Source: Oreohelix idahoensis
Taxonomy: Eukaryota; Mollusca; Gastropoda; Stylommatophora; Oreohelicidae
Length of the DNA stretch: 64,000 nucleotides
Assembly (NCBI GenBank): GCA_024509875.1
Contig: JAMPIV010000584.1
Coordinates: 1,426,001-1,490,000, forward strand
Direction of reading: 5' to 3'
The position numbers and the translations under genes are program-made. Positions 13,368-24,628 of this stretch are shown one piece after another. The notes beneath the pieces are model-generated. The model was not told the origin of the DNA. It was given only the letters and a program-made list of their open reading frames with translations, and searched no databases. Within the stretch, counting starts at the first letter, position 1; every line of letters starts with the position of its first letter.

Positions 13368-14451
13368 TGATGCGTGATGCCATATGATGATGGATGGTAT
13401 CCGCATGTCTGGTTTTGTGTAGTGTGCAGATGTGTTCAGTCAAAAACAATGTTCATACAAAAATAACAGGGCAATCCACATAGGACGTCAGTAAACTCAC
13501 GACGTATAAAGTCAATGATTCTTGAAACAGCCGTTGACGTTTTTTTCTTCATTATTTATTGTGGACGCCACAGTGACAAAATGGTTACGCGAATATGTAG
13601 ACACATCAAACAGTCATTATCACAGCAACATTCAATACAGCAATAGACGGTAGACAGCATTACAATGATGAGTCAGATGCATGTTATATTTCAAAGTGCT
13701 GTAAATGTAGTCAGGTGAAAAACTCCATCCCTTTCTATAACAGCCAGGAGATAACCAGATGTATGAGATCAGTTCACTCTCCTTAGTTTGACTTCAGCAA
13801 GACAGACACGTCTGCCGAAGTATAAATAATGTCCTCAAAAATATCCTCTAGATAATAAAGGTTTTCCAAACCTAGTTCATTTAACAAAGTAGCAAGTAAT
13901 GGTCCTTGGAACCTGCATCAACCGATGCAGCACAATACAGCGACATGTGAGCTAGGAAAACATCTCGTGACGACGACTTTCGAAGACAGGCTATGAACCA
14001 GAAATCGTTCACGACCAAAAATCGATAGAGTTAATGAAAATGTTAATTTACCTTGCCTTCCGGAAATACACAGAAATATTATGCCTCCCGGCATGTGCAA
14101 ATACACTAGAGGTATTATCCCAAATAAACGAAATATCCATAAGAGGACTCTCACATTCCTGACAGAACAAAAAAATAGCGGAGATCCCCTCTTCAACGAG
14201 GCATCTCTTTCGCCATTCCAAATCGCTCACTCCACTAGTGGTGGGCGGAAACCGATCGACCAAGAAGCAAGACAAGTCATGCGCAGTCCAGCGCAAAAAG
14301 ACCACAGCTCAAACTTAACTGCATTCGATACCAACGCGAGAAGACAAATGCTTACCGAGAAAAGTGACTATAAATTTCAAGCAGTTGTTGCCCTTGCGTT
14401 ATAAAATAGATATTGAAACAAAACGATGTTGCGAGAATTTATCACGCAACA
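13368..14451 (-). repeat. 5' LTR of the 9.3-kb element
   Basis: This is the second copy of the 5151-6231 repeat, with the same TGATGCGTGAT/ATCACGCAACA ends. It is followed by CTGCC, the repeat of the 5 bases before 5151. Confidence 0.96.
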
Positions 14452-15202
14452 CTGCCCCACTAAGTTATTTTTAGCTCCTATCCTCCGACTTTGCCCCTCG
14501 TTCATCTGCAGTTTGATTTTTGCATTTTTAGTCTCAAGGACGCCAAAATGTAACTTTAGTGAAAGTATGCACAAAAAACTATTCGCTAGTCTGATTGGAA
14601 CAATACGGTCTTTCGTCAATATCTTCCGTGTTATCTGTCCGTCTGTGTAATTAAAAGTATATTATTTGTCTGCTCTAGATGGGCTATCAAACTAGCTAGG
14701 TTTTATTTTCATAACTTTATTATTAAAGAAAAACCTACTTTTCTCAAGGTTAGTTTTTGAAATTTGTTTTTGAACCTTCGTCCACGGCGTTTGCCGCTGT
14801 ATTCAAACAAAACAACTAATTACGGTAAAACGTCTAAGATACGACTGTTTCTAATAAGAGATAAGGTGGTTTTTCTACCAATTCCTTACATTGTGTCAAC
14901 TAGTGGCGTAATTTTTTCCTTTAAACTACAAATTGCGTCTTTTTGCCTTTTAGATTCAAACACGTGTTCCGACCGTCATTTTAATTTTTTCTTTCTTTTA
15001 TCTCCGTTTCCCTCCCGTCCAAAAGGGTAAACCGTTTAGTCTGCACGTTCCAACTAGTTAGTTTCAATGGCGGTAGAAAACGCTGGCGTAGGCGAGAATG
15101 TATCCTCGTATCTTACGTATAATTTTATCCCTACATGTTATCTTACCCGTTATCTTTATAATTGGAGATATTTTAACGTTGTATCACGGTAATTTCACCA
15201 CA
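14452..15202 (-). mobile_element. Solo LTR, second part
   Basis: This continues the LTR interrupted at 5150; the first five bases are the CTGCC duplication. It matches in reverse the first 750 bases or so of the 24.6-kb LTR and ends TTCACCACA at the LTR 5' terminus, followed by the AAGAA duplication. Together with 3619-5150 it makes about 2.28 kb, close to the 2.34-2.36 kb of the other copies. Confidence 0.92.
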
Positions 15203-15562
15203 AAGAAACAATTAAAAAACTTACATTTTAAGGTTATTTTTAAGAAAAATGATGAGTTAAATCCGTTTCCCGAATGAAACTGGACAGAAGAGTATCTTGA
15301 TTGTCTGTTGATTTAATGCACACCTTCATACTTTTCTATTTTCGCGAGAGTACATAAAAGGGGAAACAATACAATGTTATTATCTAACTTTCAACTACAG
15401 TTGCACCCCCTTAGCTGTGGTCGAAAGTTAATGCACTCTCTCGAAAAATAGAAAAAAGTGCGCAAATGACGGCGTGCAGAGTGTGACAGACCGACCGACC
15501 GAAGTACCTTACGGCGGGAATTATGGTATTGGATAAATCTATGGGTTTTGCTACACACACAT

Positions 15563-15656
<94 letters not shown>

Positions 15657-16629
15657 TGTGTAAAGCACTCCTCCGAAAATGAAGGAAAGAAGAGTACACT
15701 GAACCATACCAAACGTGTCGTAGGTGAGTTGGGAATTTGGCCGTCTAACATAAGCTTTAAGCCGCCTCCTCCTCCCCCTCCCCCCCCCCCCGAAAAAAGG
15801 AGAGAAACTTCAACATCAAAATGATATCAAAATAACAACACAAGAGAAGCTTTCGCTGCATTGAGAAATACATGAATATTTTGTTGAATACAAAATAAGA
15901 ATCTACCATTCTGTGACAAGTCAAATCTTCGATCATTATATTTTGCTATGACCTCTTTTTCTCCTGTCCTCTTAATTTTCTTTCTTTTTTTCCCCCTCTC
16001 CTTATCGTATTCTTTTAGCTCCAATTGACTAAGGTTATCTTATCACATGTTATCACACCTCTCACTTCTCTCCTGGTTATTTTCTCCTTTGTTATAGGCG
16101 ACACGTAGCAAAGGAGGGAACTTGCCCCATTGATTTTTCGCTTATCGCCAGCTCCAGACAGAGTAAGAGTCGACACTGAGCGATATTCCTATTGTTAACC
16201 CAGACTTTTTGTCTGGGGACGATACACGCAACCAGGTTGCCGATGATTAGGTGCCAGCTCGCAAACATAATATGAGAAATAACACGGCAGTGTTAAGATC
16301 TTATATGGCCATAGTCGTGGAATGTAGAAATCCCCTATGTATTATTTCGCTCAACCAATCAGATTATTTCGTTCAACAAATCAGAGAAGGGTTTCCCCGA
16401 ATCGTCGAGTCACGTAAAAAAATTGCCAGATACTGGATTGTACGAACTGTATAAACCTTAGGTTAGATTTAGGCAAATATTTCCAAAACGGATAATGGGA
16501 AAGGACTAAGCCTTTATCATACTGTAGCGTCAGGTGGAGGACAGGTATGGACTTTCTTTATTTATCATTCCTTACCGTAGTTGCAGAGTAATTGGCAAAA
16601 TTGCGTGAATTATCGAAGAAGCGAACACT
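15203..16629. other. Unassigned DNA
   Basis: AAGAA at 15203-15207 is the right target duplication of the solo LTR. The rest shows no gene. It includes the compound microsatellite listed separately and a C-rich tract around 15766-15791. Confidence 0.5.
15552..15655. repeat. Compound (CA)n(CG)n(CA)n(TA)n microsatellite
   Basis: About 40 bases of CA units with an internal CGCGCG interruption pass directly into about 60 bases of TA units. Tyr-Ile-rich open frames across it are artefacts. Confidence 0.95.
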
Positions 16630-16859
16630 CAAAGGCTGATATAAAATTCGAGAATAAAATGAAGAATGCTCCAATCGGAGTCAAACTTCCACACAAAGGA
16701 AGCCGAAAGTAAGCTGCAACTAGAGGTATTCGGTTGAAAGTGATGGATAAAGTTGATGGACAGAAAGGATGGGATCTTCGTTACTAGTAAAGCACATCGG
16801 CCATTTTGTTGATACGATGGACAATTTTTTTGACACCCCAAAAAAAGTGTGACGTAGTT

Positions 16860-17921
16860 GCTTTCCGATACGTCGGCAAGTTGAGTATACACAGAAGTGA
16901 GATGGCAGACTAGGACAGTAGAACGATTAAAAGTAAAAGGAAGTATAGTAACCCCAGTGATAGTGATAACAACAGAAGGTAGGGAACCCCCCAAGACAGT
17001 ACTATTTGGGAAAGCACAAAAAAAACACAGAAGCTTTCATTCCCCCAGTGTTGCAGTGCTCCAACTGCATGAAGTTTGGCCATGGTCGCCACAGTTACAG
17101 GGGGAAGGCAGTATGTAGGTTTTGTGCCGGTTCGCACCCTTTTACCCAGTGCGAAAAGGCTAAGTCAGATACTGACTATAAAAAGGATAATGCAAACAGA
17201 AAATGTATTAACTGCAAAGGGAACCACAGCGCCAGGTTCCAGGGCTGCCCAGTATATCAGCAGACCAAAAAAAGCACTGAAGGAAGCTATAACAACTCAA
17301 ACCCCTTTCAAAACGGTCATTAAAGAATTAAAGGAAAACAATACTTATACGAGCACTAAAGTTATAACATAAATTAAGAGTGTGCAAGAGGAAGTCAAAA
17401 TGATTAAGTCACAGTTTGCAAAATAAAGTAAGAACCAGTTAGAAAGTAATAAAACAGTACCGAAAAACCAGTCGGATGATTCAACTACATCCTCGGAAGA
17501 TACGAATGCACTGAAAAGTGCAGAGGCAATGCTACAAGAAATGAAAGCCATACAACACCAAATTTCCCAGGATGTAGTTAAATTGTCAGCACTGAAAGAA
17601 AAAAATGAAATGATGCTAGTTAAACTATCTGAACTGAAAGAGGATAATGAAATTATACTAAAAAGGATAGAAAATCAGAGACAGGAGATTAACATAGACA
17701 GAGAAGCATTAGAAAAGGAAAGTGGCAAACAAAAGCAAGAAGCTAAATGGAAAGAATGGGTAACAAAAACTGTCAAGCACTTAGAGAGAGTTATGATAGA
17801 GGAACAAACAGAAGAATCGTCACAAACCCAAGTATTGAAAAAAGTCGTTAATTACATTAAAGAATCACCACGCAGAGTAGGCCTTATGCCTCAAGCAACG
17901 GATAGGGCTAATACAAACTAA
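16860..17921 (+). pseudogene. ORF1 (nucleic-acid-binding Gag-like protein) of the I-like element
   Basis: This is an RNA-binding chaperone-type protein. VRWQTRTVERLKV-like text leads into three zinc knuckles: CSNCMKFGHGRHSY (the fourth ligand is Tyr instead of Cys), CRFCAGSHPFTQC and CINCKGNHSARFQGC. A frame change near an A-run at 17020-17035 separates the first part from the knuckles, and the knuckle frame stops at 17323. A third piece (17529-17921) is a charged coiled-coil C-terminus. Residues upstream of 16860 are too degenerate to place. Confidence 0.75.
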
Positions 17922-17964
17922 GAAGCAAACTAATAGGTCTAACACAAAACAAAAGGGATACTAG

Positions 17965-20900
17965 ATAACTTTTAAATTCAATAATAAAGGATATAGAATT
18001 ATACAGTGGAATTGTAGGGGTATCAAAAAGAATTTTGCACTCCTACTTGCAGAGACAGGAGGAGCTACCGCTATATATGCTCTTCAAGAGACCCATTTAA
18101 ACTCAAATAGTAGATATAGTTGTAAGGGCTTTAAGGTACTTAGGCACGATAGGAAAGAAGGTAGAGGAGGGGGTGTCGCAGTCTTAGTTAGCGAAACATT
18201 AAAAATTATAGACTGGGAAGTATTTGATACAACCAACATAGAAGGTATCCAGGTAACTATAGCAGCAGAACCAAACAATCTAACAATCCTAAATTTATAC
18301 GCTAAAGATGGCACAATTAAAGATGAAGAAATACTAGCCATAAGCACCAGACTAGGCCCCAAAACAGTCATAGTAGGTGATTTTAATTCCCATCATTATG
18401 CGTGGGGTGGACAACATGCAGACAATGCAGGAAAGTGCCTACTTGACTTCATAGAAAATAATGACCTGATAATACTAAATGATGGAACTGCAACTAGAAT
18501 TAATCCACAAGCTAACAGGGCAGACTCAGCAATAGACATAAGTATAGCAACTAACAACCTAGCGAATGTAAATTGGGAAGTGTTACAAGACACAAACTCA
18601 GATCCTCTGCCCATTGTAATGACCATGCATGAAAAAGTCATTCCAAACCCAGAACCAGAGAAACCGACTTTCAACTATAAAAAAGCAAACTGGGAAGCCT
18701 TCCAATCAGACCTGGAGGTGATGGAATATAAAGACACGGAAACAGATGATACTGACTTGTGGGCGGAAACACTGACCAACGAAATTCTGAAAATAGCAAT
18801 AAAATATATGCCAAATAAAAATATGCCACAGCACCTAAAACCAATAAATAACATTAACAAGAAAAGAAAAACTCAGTGGAATAAAGAACCAGTTGCCTGG
18901 TGGAATAAAAGCTGTGCAGAAATTCATGAGAGAAGAAAAAGGGCCTTCCAAAAATATAGAAATAACAGAACCGAAGAAAACTATGATGAGTATAAACATA
19001 TTAGGAATGAATCTAACAGAATAATATTTAAAGCCAAAGAAACTAACTGGAAGGAGTTTTGTCAGTCACTTAAACCTAGCACCCAGATTAAAGAAGTATG
19101 GAAAAAGCTTAAGGCAATCAAAGGGAACAATAAGAAAACAATAATGCCAACAATCAAACTACCAAAGAGAGCAGAAACAGATAAAGAAAAAGCTAATGCC
19201 CTAGCTGAGTATTTCTATAAAGTCAGTGCAAAAAGTAGTCTTGGACAGGAAGAAAATGACAGAAGAGAAAGACTTAGGATACAGTTTTCAAAAGAACTAT
19301 CAGATCAGATAGATGAAACAAATTATTTAGATGCTGATATAACAGAGGAAAAAGTAACTAGTGCAATAAATGAGAAATCTAACACTGCCTCAGGGCATGA
19401 TATACTTAGTTATGAAATCCTTAAGAAAGTACCCAAAAAAACTACTGTATAAACAAAATAACTTCCCTCTATAACAAAATCTGGAGCTTAGGAAAGATAC
19501 CAAAAGCATGGAAAGTAGCTATGATAGTAACCATCCTAAAACCCAATAAGGAAGCCCATGATGTAAGTTCATATAGGCCTATCTCCTTAACATCACAACT
19601 AGGTAAAATACTTGAAACTGTTGTGAATAAAAGAGTTAAATTCTACCTAGAGAAAAACCAGTTATATAGCCCAAACCAGTCAGGGTTTAGAGCAGACAGA
19701 AGTACAGTAGACCAGCTTGTAGATTAGAACATTATGTAAAGCTAGGGTTCAAGAGGAAAGAGAAAACAGTGGCAGTCTTTCTAGATGTAGCTAGAGCATA
19801 TGATGAATGCTGGCGAGATGGAGCTCTTTACAAAATGAGAAAGATTGGCATTACTGATAAAACCTATAGGTATCTAGAAAACTTTTTACAGGACAGGTAT
19901 TTTGCTGTACTGGTGAATAATAATAGGTCAGAAATATATGAACAACAGAATGGGATTCCTCAGGGATCAGTGGTTTCTCCTTCAATTTTTACTATAGCTG
20001 TAAATGATTTAGCAGATGAATTTAATGACATAAAGAATGCAGTATCACAATTTGCAGATGACTGTGCAATTTGGCGATCTGAAAAAAAACTTGGACTATG
20101 TTTACCAAAAACTTCAGAATCAAATAGACAAAGTTTTAGAGTGGATGAAAAGTTGGGGCTTCCAAATTAATGTAAACAAAACAGTAGGTATGATTTTCAG
20201 CAAAGGAAATTTAAAAAAAAAATAACAAAATCAATATAACCATTAAAGGACAGAACATAAGTACCTCCTCAACAACAAGATTTCTGGTCATAACTTTAGA
20301 TAAACAACTAAATTATAATAAACATATAGACAATTTAGTAGAAAGCTATAGGGAACCCCTAAATATACTAAGGATTGTAAAAGGTAATGGATGGGGGGGG
20401 GGGGGCCAGCAATAGAATAATGCTTATGTTCTACAAGTCTTTCATCAGGGGGAAACTGGATTATGCCAGCATAGTCTATGCTTCTAACAAAGCAAAACTG
20501 GACAGGATTCAAAATGCAGCCATGAGAACCATTACAGGTGCATTTATATCGACACCAGTAGAAGCTCTAAAAGTAGCTCTCGGCATACCTCCCCTTGGTC
20601 TAAGACGGAAAGAACTAAGATTAAATTATTGGAGTAAAGTAGCACAAGAAGTGACCCACCCAGCACATAAAGCATTTGTCAAAAACCAACCAAGTGTATG
20701 GGACGTCCCCTTAAATAAAGATAGATATCCAACAGGGTGGAGAACTATAGAAGACCTAACGCAGTTCAAAGAACTATCAAACACAATTGAAAATAGTAAT
20801 AAATACAGAAGCAAAATACCACCCTGGGAACTAAAAACACCAATCATAGACTACTCACTTACTGAAAAGATCAAACAAAACATAGAAGATAAGGAAGCCA

Positions 20901-21775
20901 AAATGATAAGTAGAAACTTCATAGATCAACTAACTAAACAAAGTCTGGCCGTCTACACTGATGGATCCAAGGGTGATAGTGGGCAATTAGGTGCATGAGT
21001 AGTAATACCACAGTGGGGAATTCAAAAGAGCTACAGTGTAACTGAAGGGGCTTCGATTTTTACCGCAGAGATGGTAGCAATTCTTAAAAGTTTAGAAATA
21101 ATCGAAGATAACCCACCAGAAGCAGTTACGATTTTTACAGACTCACTATCATCACTACAAGCACTAGAACACCCAGGTAAATGTAGCCGGCCAGACATAA
21201 AGGAAGAAATTCTAGCAATTAATACATCACTAGGGAACAGAGGATGTAGTGTGAGGCTAGTGTGGGTTCCAGCACACATAGGTATTGCTGGTAATGAGTT
21301 GGCAGACCAGAACGCCAAGAATGGAAGAACAAGTAAAAACAATATAAGAGCAGGACTGGGAAGGTCGGAGATCAAGAGCCAAGTGAAGATAACTATAAAC
21401 GAGGAATGGAAGACAACATGGAAGAAAAGTAGAAAAGGCAGACACGCGTTCAAACTGCTGAAAGAACGAACTAGGACGTGCCAGGTCAGAGAAGAATTAA
21501 AGATAAGATCGAACAAAAAACTGTCGCGTCTCCGTCTCGGTGCAGCATACTTTATGATAGGAGAACCACACTGCCAAGAATGTCAGGAAGAGAATGACAT
21601 AGACCACTACCTGATCCACTGTAAAAAGTATGAACAACAAAGGCTTGAATTAAAAACTTACTATAGAAATCACAATATAGACTTAACAGGTGATAAGGTT
21701 TTAAGTATAGATGTCCCAAGAGATGCCGAATCAATACTTAAAAGATATATACATAAAACAAAGGAAAACATATAA
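17965..21775 (+). pseudogene. ORF2 (endonuclease-RT-RNase H) of the I-like element
   Basis: The frame is open from 17965 to 19452 without any usual start codon. Endonuclease motifs are QWNCRG, ALQETH and VGDFNSHHYAW; where the final SDH is expected the sequence reads SDPLPI. RT follows in pieces: PISLTSQLGKILE (19521-19727), FLDVARAYDE, NGIPQGSVVSP and the catalytic FADD (about 20055), then the thumb after a G13 tract at 20393-20405. RNase H is split by a TGA near 20998: YTDGSKG upstream, then TDSLSSLQAL and VPAHIGIAGNELAD. A Cys/His motif (CQECQEENDIDHYLIHC) lies near the C-terminus. At least two stops and three frameshifts. Confidence 0.88.
20393..20405. repeat. G13 homopolymer inside ORF2
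   Basis: Thirteen consecutive G interrupt the RT thumb region and coincide with a change of reading frame. This could be a real expansion or a sequencing length error. Confidence 0.9.
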
Positions 21776-22085
21776 GGTTAGCACTTCAGGAAAAACATCC
21801 AACTAAACAGAAATTAAGCAGCAAGAACTAACAAAGCATTAACAAAAAACTAACTAATCATAGGACAAGGAAAGACAACGAGGTATTAAAAAAAAGGGCA
21901 ACAACTCAAAAAGAACTAATACAAATTAAAACCAAGAGTAAAGGACAATAGTTATCAATAAACAATACAAAAGAGAAAATAAAATGGACAAATACTAATA
22001 TAAATAAAAATCAGCAACTGCAAAAGACAATAGTTATTTAAATTGAATACAAAATTAGTAAATAAAATGACACTAAATACCCCAA

Positions 22086-22684
22086 TTATAACAAACTTTC
22101 AGGTTGAACAGGGTAGACCAAGATGAAACGAGAAGAGGCAATAATGGTCAGCTGAATTGCCCGCTCTCCACCCATCAACTCATCAAAACAACAACAACAA
22201 CAACGACTAGGACACACACAACGAATCCAGCAGTCTACAAGGGCGGACCAGTTGTATGAGAGCTGAAACTGCAACGTTATCTCGACCGAGAGTAATTGCA
22301 TTAGAAACAGCTTTACCGGGGTCCTGCATATTGTATACTGAAAGCCAGAGGGTTTGATGTTCAATCTGGTGGTGGATCCAAGAGTGCATTCCTAAGCATT
22401 GTGTTGAAGAAAGACGAAAGTGATTGGACCACTCCTGATATCTGGCCTCCACATAGTGATGGTAGTCCAGCATATTAACTGAACCGTGTGTCAACCAACT
22501 ATAAAACAACTGGGTGTAGCATTGCAGCTCCACAGACCAGGAATCTCGTCGTGAAGATACGTTTATGAACAAAACGTTACCACAAATGATATACCAGAAT
22601 CCAGCGTTTGACATGTGATGATAAAGACAGGAAACTAGGACAGTTTTAGATACTTCATGATTGTGTAGACAGTGAGCACAGACA
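22086..22684. other. Unassigned DNA
   Basis: No gene recognised. There is a short (CAA)n run near 22186-22203. Minus-strand open frames of 92 and 135 codons overlap here without domains. Confidence 0.5.
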
Positions 22685-22692
22685 GTTTAGAT

Positions 22693-22889
22693 CACGGGTT
22701 CCCAACCTGGGGTGCCCGCACCCCCAGGGGATGCGAGATGGCATTTCAGGGGTTGCGACAAAGAAGCCTTAGGTCAAATAAAAATTTGACTTATTCATCT
22801 TCAAATGTGATATTACTTTTGTAGGGGGTGCGAACATTAATCAAACATTTCCTAGGGGTGCGGGGCATAGAAAAGGTTGGGAACCCCTG
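22693..22889. mobile_element. 197-bp hAT-type MITE
   Basis: The terminal inverted repeats read CACGGGTTCCCAACCT at the left and CAGGGGTTCCCAACCTTTT on the minus strand at the right. The flanks are GTTTAGAT (22685-22692) and ATTTAGAT (22890-22897), an 8-bp target duplication with one difference, as expected for hAT elements. There is no coding capacity. Confidence 0.88.
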
Positions 22890-22897
22890 ATTTAGAT

Positions 22898-23218
22898 ACT
22901 AGTTATTGTGTCAATTATTTTGATATATGTAAATATACTTGTATAAATACAAATCCTTGTTTTCATCTAAAGTACAAAGAAAAGAGAAAAGTAAGCATTA
23001 AAGTAAATTGATTGACATGACTATATCCTGTGCCATCCATACACCAGCGCTCATTTTTGAGACTGGGGTATTTCCATAGGTCAAGAATACCATGACTATC
23101 TATTGTTCATCTCTAATTATCCATATCGCCACAGTCATGTAAGACAGGCAGATGAATAGTTAAATGACATAAAGAGAATATCTTGTGGATCATGCAGAAT
23201 TGTCTACAGATGAAGAGG

Positions 23219-23253
<35 letters not shown>

Positions 23254-23329
23254 AAAATACCACCACCTATATCATATATTAATTCGTGGTTGGACTGGCA
23301 TGGACGGGCTAAAATAAACTAAATTTTGA
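22898..23329. other. Unassigned DNA with a G31 tract
   Basis: The only notable feature is a run of 31 consecutive G at 23221-23251. No gene or transposon end was recognised. Confidence 0.6.
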
Positions 23330-23672
23330 TTGGAGTATTTTTCCAACTAAACCACAAAAATTTCATACCGACAGAAGAATTAGAATATTGGCTCTGGAAT
23401 ATCAAAGATATCCCTCGAACGAGACCCCAGTGTCACGAGAGGTTGTTTTTAGTAGTAATAGATAAGAAGATACCCAGGTGTATCAGATGATACCAGGATA
23501 CTGCCAGACAAGAGTTCTTGTCTTAAAAGTAATACCCCAGTCTTAGAAATAAGTACTGGTGTATGGATGTCATAGGTATAGACAGACCATGAAGACTTCT
23601 GGCCCAGATGGTAAGATGCAGTACCAGATTCTAACGCGTCTCCTCTCTTCATCTATTCTATAATAATCAAAA
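23330..23672 (-). mobile_element. LTR plus primer-site fragment, same family as 51.4 kb
   Basis: It is closely similar to 51345-51660. On the minus strand an LTR ending at 23431 (TCGTGACA) is followed after one base by TGGGGTCTCGTTCGAGGGAT, the same primer-site type as in the 63.6-kb element, and then leader sequence. No gag follows, so only the 5' end of a Gmr1-type element remains. Confidence 0.75.
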
Positions 23673-24628
23673 ATGTCGCTTATAATCTGCAACATTTTAA
23701 GACTGCCTCACTGCATTTCTATCTCGTCAAGAAGACATTTCAGACAGCCAAGATTACGAATAGAAATCCTACTTTTCTTCAGTCCTGGCTTGCCTGAAGG
23801 TGTAGTCTTGGTTCAGTGGAACACAGTGCTGGAGTATAAACTTGTGCTACAATATAAGGGACTTTTCGCCAACGCTGTCCCAGCTTTCTACATGGTGAAA
23901 GTCGCCAATCAAATGTAGTCTAGTTTGATATGTTTTATCTAGACCACGCAGATTTAAATGTTTGGCATTAGTCTATATCTTCTCCCCCCTTCTCTCCTGA
24001 AATTTCAGATGACAACCGGCAATTTCAAACTCCTCCCATATAAGGTATTGACACTACTGCTTTTTAGATGACTCATGTCTGTAATTCAAAACAAACACTT
24101 CAGTTTAATTTGTTATTATAAATGCTAACAAGAATTAGTCCAACCGCGGTAATGTTGCATCACATTTCTGTCACGCCGAAAGTACATTCGCAGTTTATCT
24201 TTCGATTAACCATTGTAATGGTTCAATTCCAAGAGGTTGAAGAATGCTGGACTCTGGTGTCCAATACGTCTAGGGTTATTATACTACAGTTCATTCAGCA
24301 GAGTTCAGTGGAACGTAAGGCACAGTTTTAAACAGTATAAAACTCAGTAATGCCTGTTTGACGTTTTCACATATGAAGACTTTAATCACAATACTTGGCT
24401 CCTCAATAAACGCATCGACGAATAAGACAATGGCACTCATTAGCCAGTCTATACGTAAGTCTAACGTCCGTAGACTATCAGAACACTGTCAGAGTCATCT
24501 TGCAGAATTTATTATATACTATTATATACTTTCTTTCCACATCCTTTCAGCGCTGACATGTCCTTATGAATTATGATCAGACTAGGCTCTATCAATTAGA
24601 CTACCTAGCTGAAATACACATATAAACG
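23673..24628. other. Unassigned DNA
   Basis: No gene recognised. The last five bases, AAACG, flank the LTR array that follows. Confidence 0.5.

Larger units (their letters stand above)
5151..14451 (-). mobile_element. Full-length 9.3-kb LTR retrotransposon, INT before RT
   Basis: This is a complete Ty3/gypsy-type element on the minus strand with two LTRs of 1081 and 1084 bp, a polypurine tract, a primer-binding region and all domains. The 5-bp target duplication CTGCC is present on both sides (5146-5150 and 14452-14456). Reading 5' to 3' on the minus strand the order is LTR, leader, gag, protease, integrase, RT, RNase H, LTR. Integrase upstream of RT is the Gmr1-like arrangement rather than the usual gypsy order. 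The LTRs differ by about one substitution and two small indels, so the insertion is recent, yet gag/pol is broken into several frames. No env-like frame follows RNase H. Confidence 0.95.
16630..22085 (+). mobile_element. I-superfamily non-LTR retrotransposon, decayed
   Basis: Two frames in the classic LINE layout: a zinc-knuckle ORF1, then ORF2 with apurinic-type endonuclease, reverse transcriptase, RNase H and a C-terminal cysteine/histidine motif. RNase H plus a three-knuckle ORF1 points to the I/Jockey side of LINE diversity (I or Nimb-like) rather than RTE or CR1. The 5' end is unclear: degenerate ORF1 text may begin near 16630. After the ORF2 stop at 21775, some 300 A-rich bases form the 3' end. 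Stops, frameshifts and a G13 tract mark it as dead. Confidence 0.85.
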
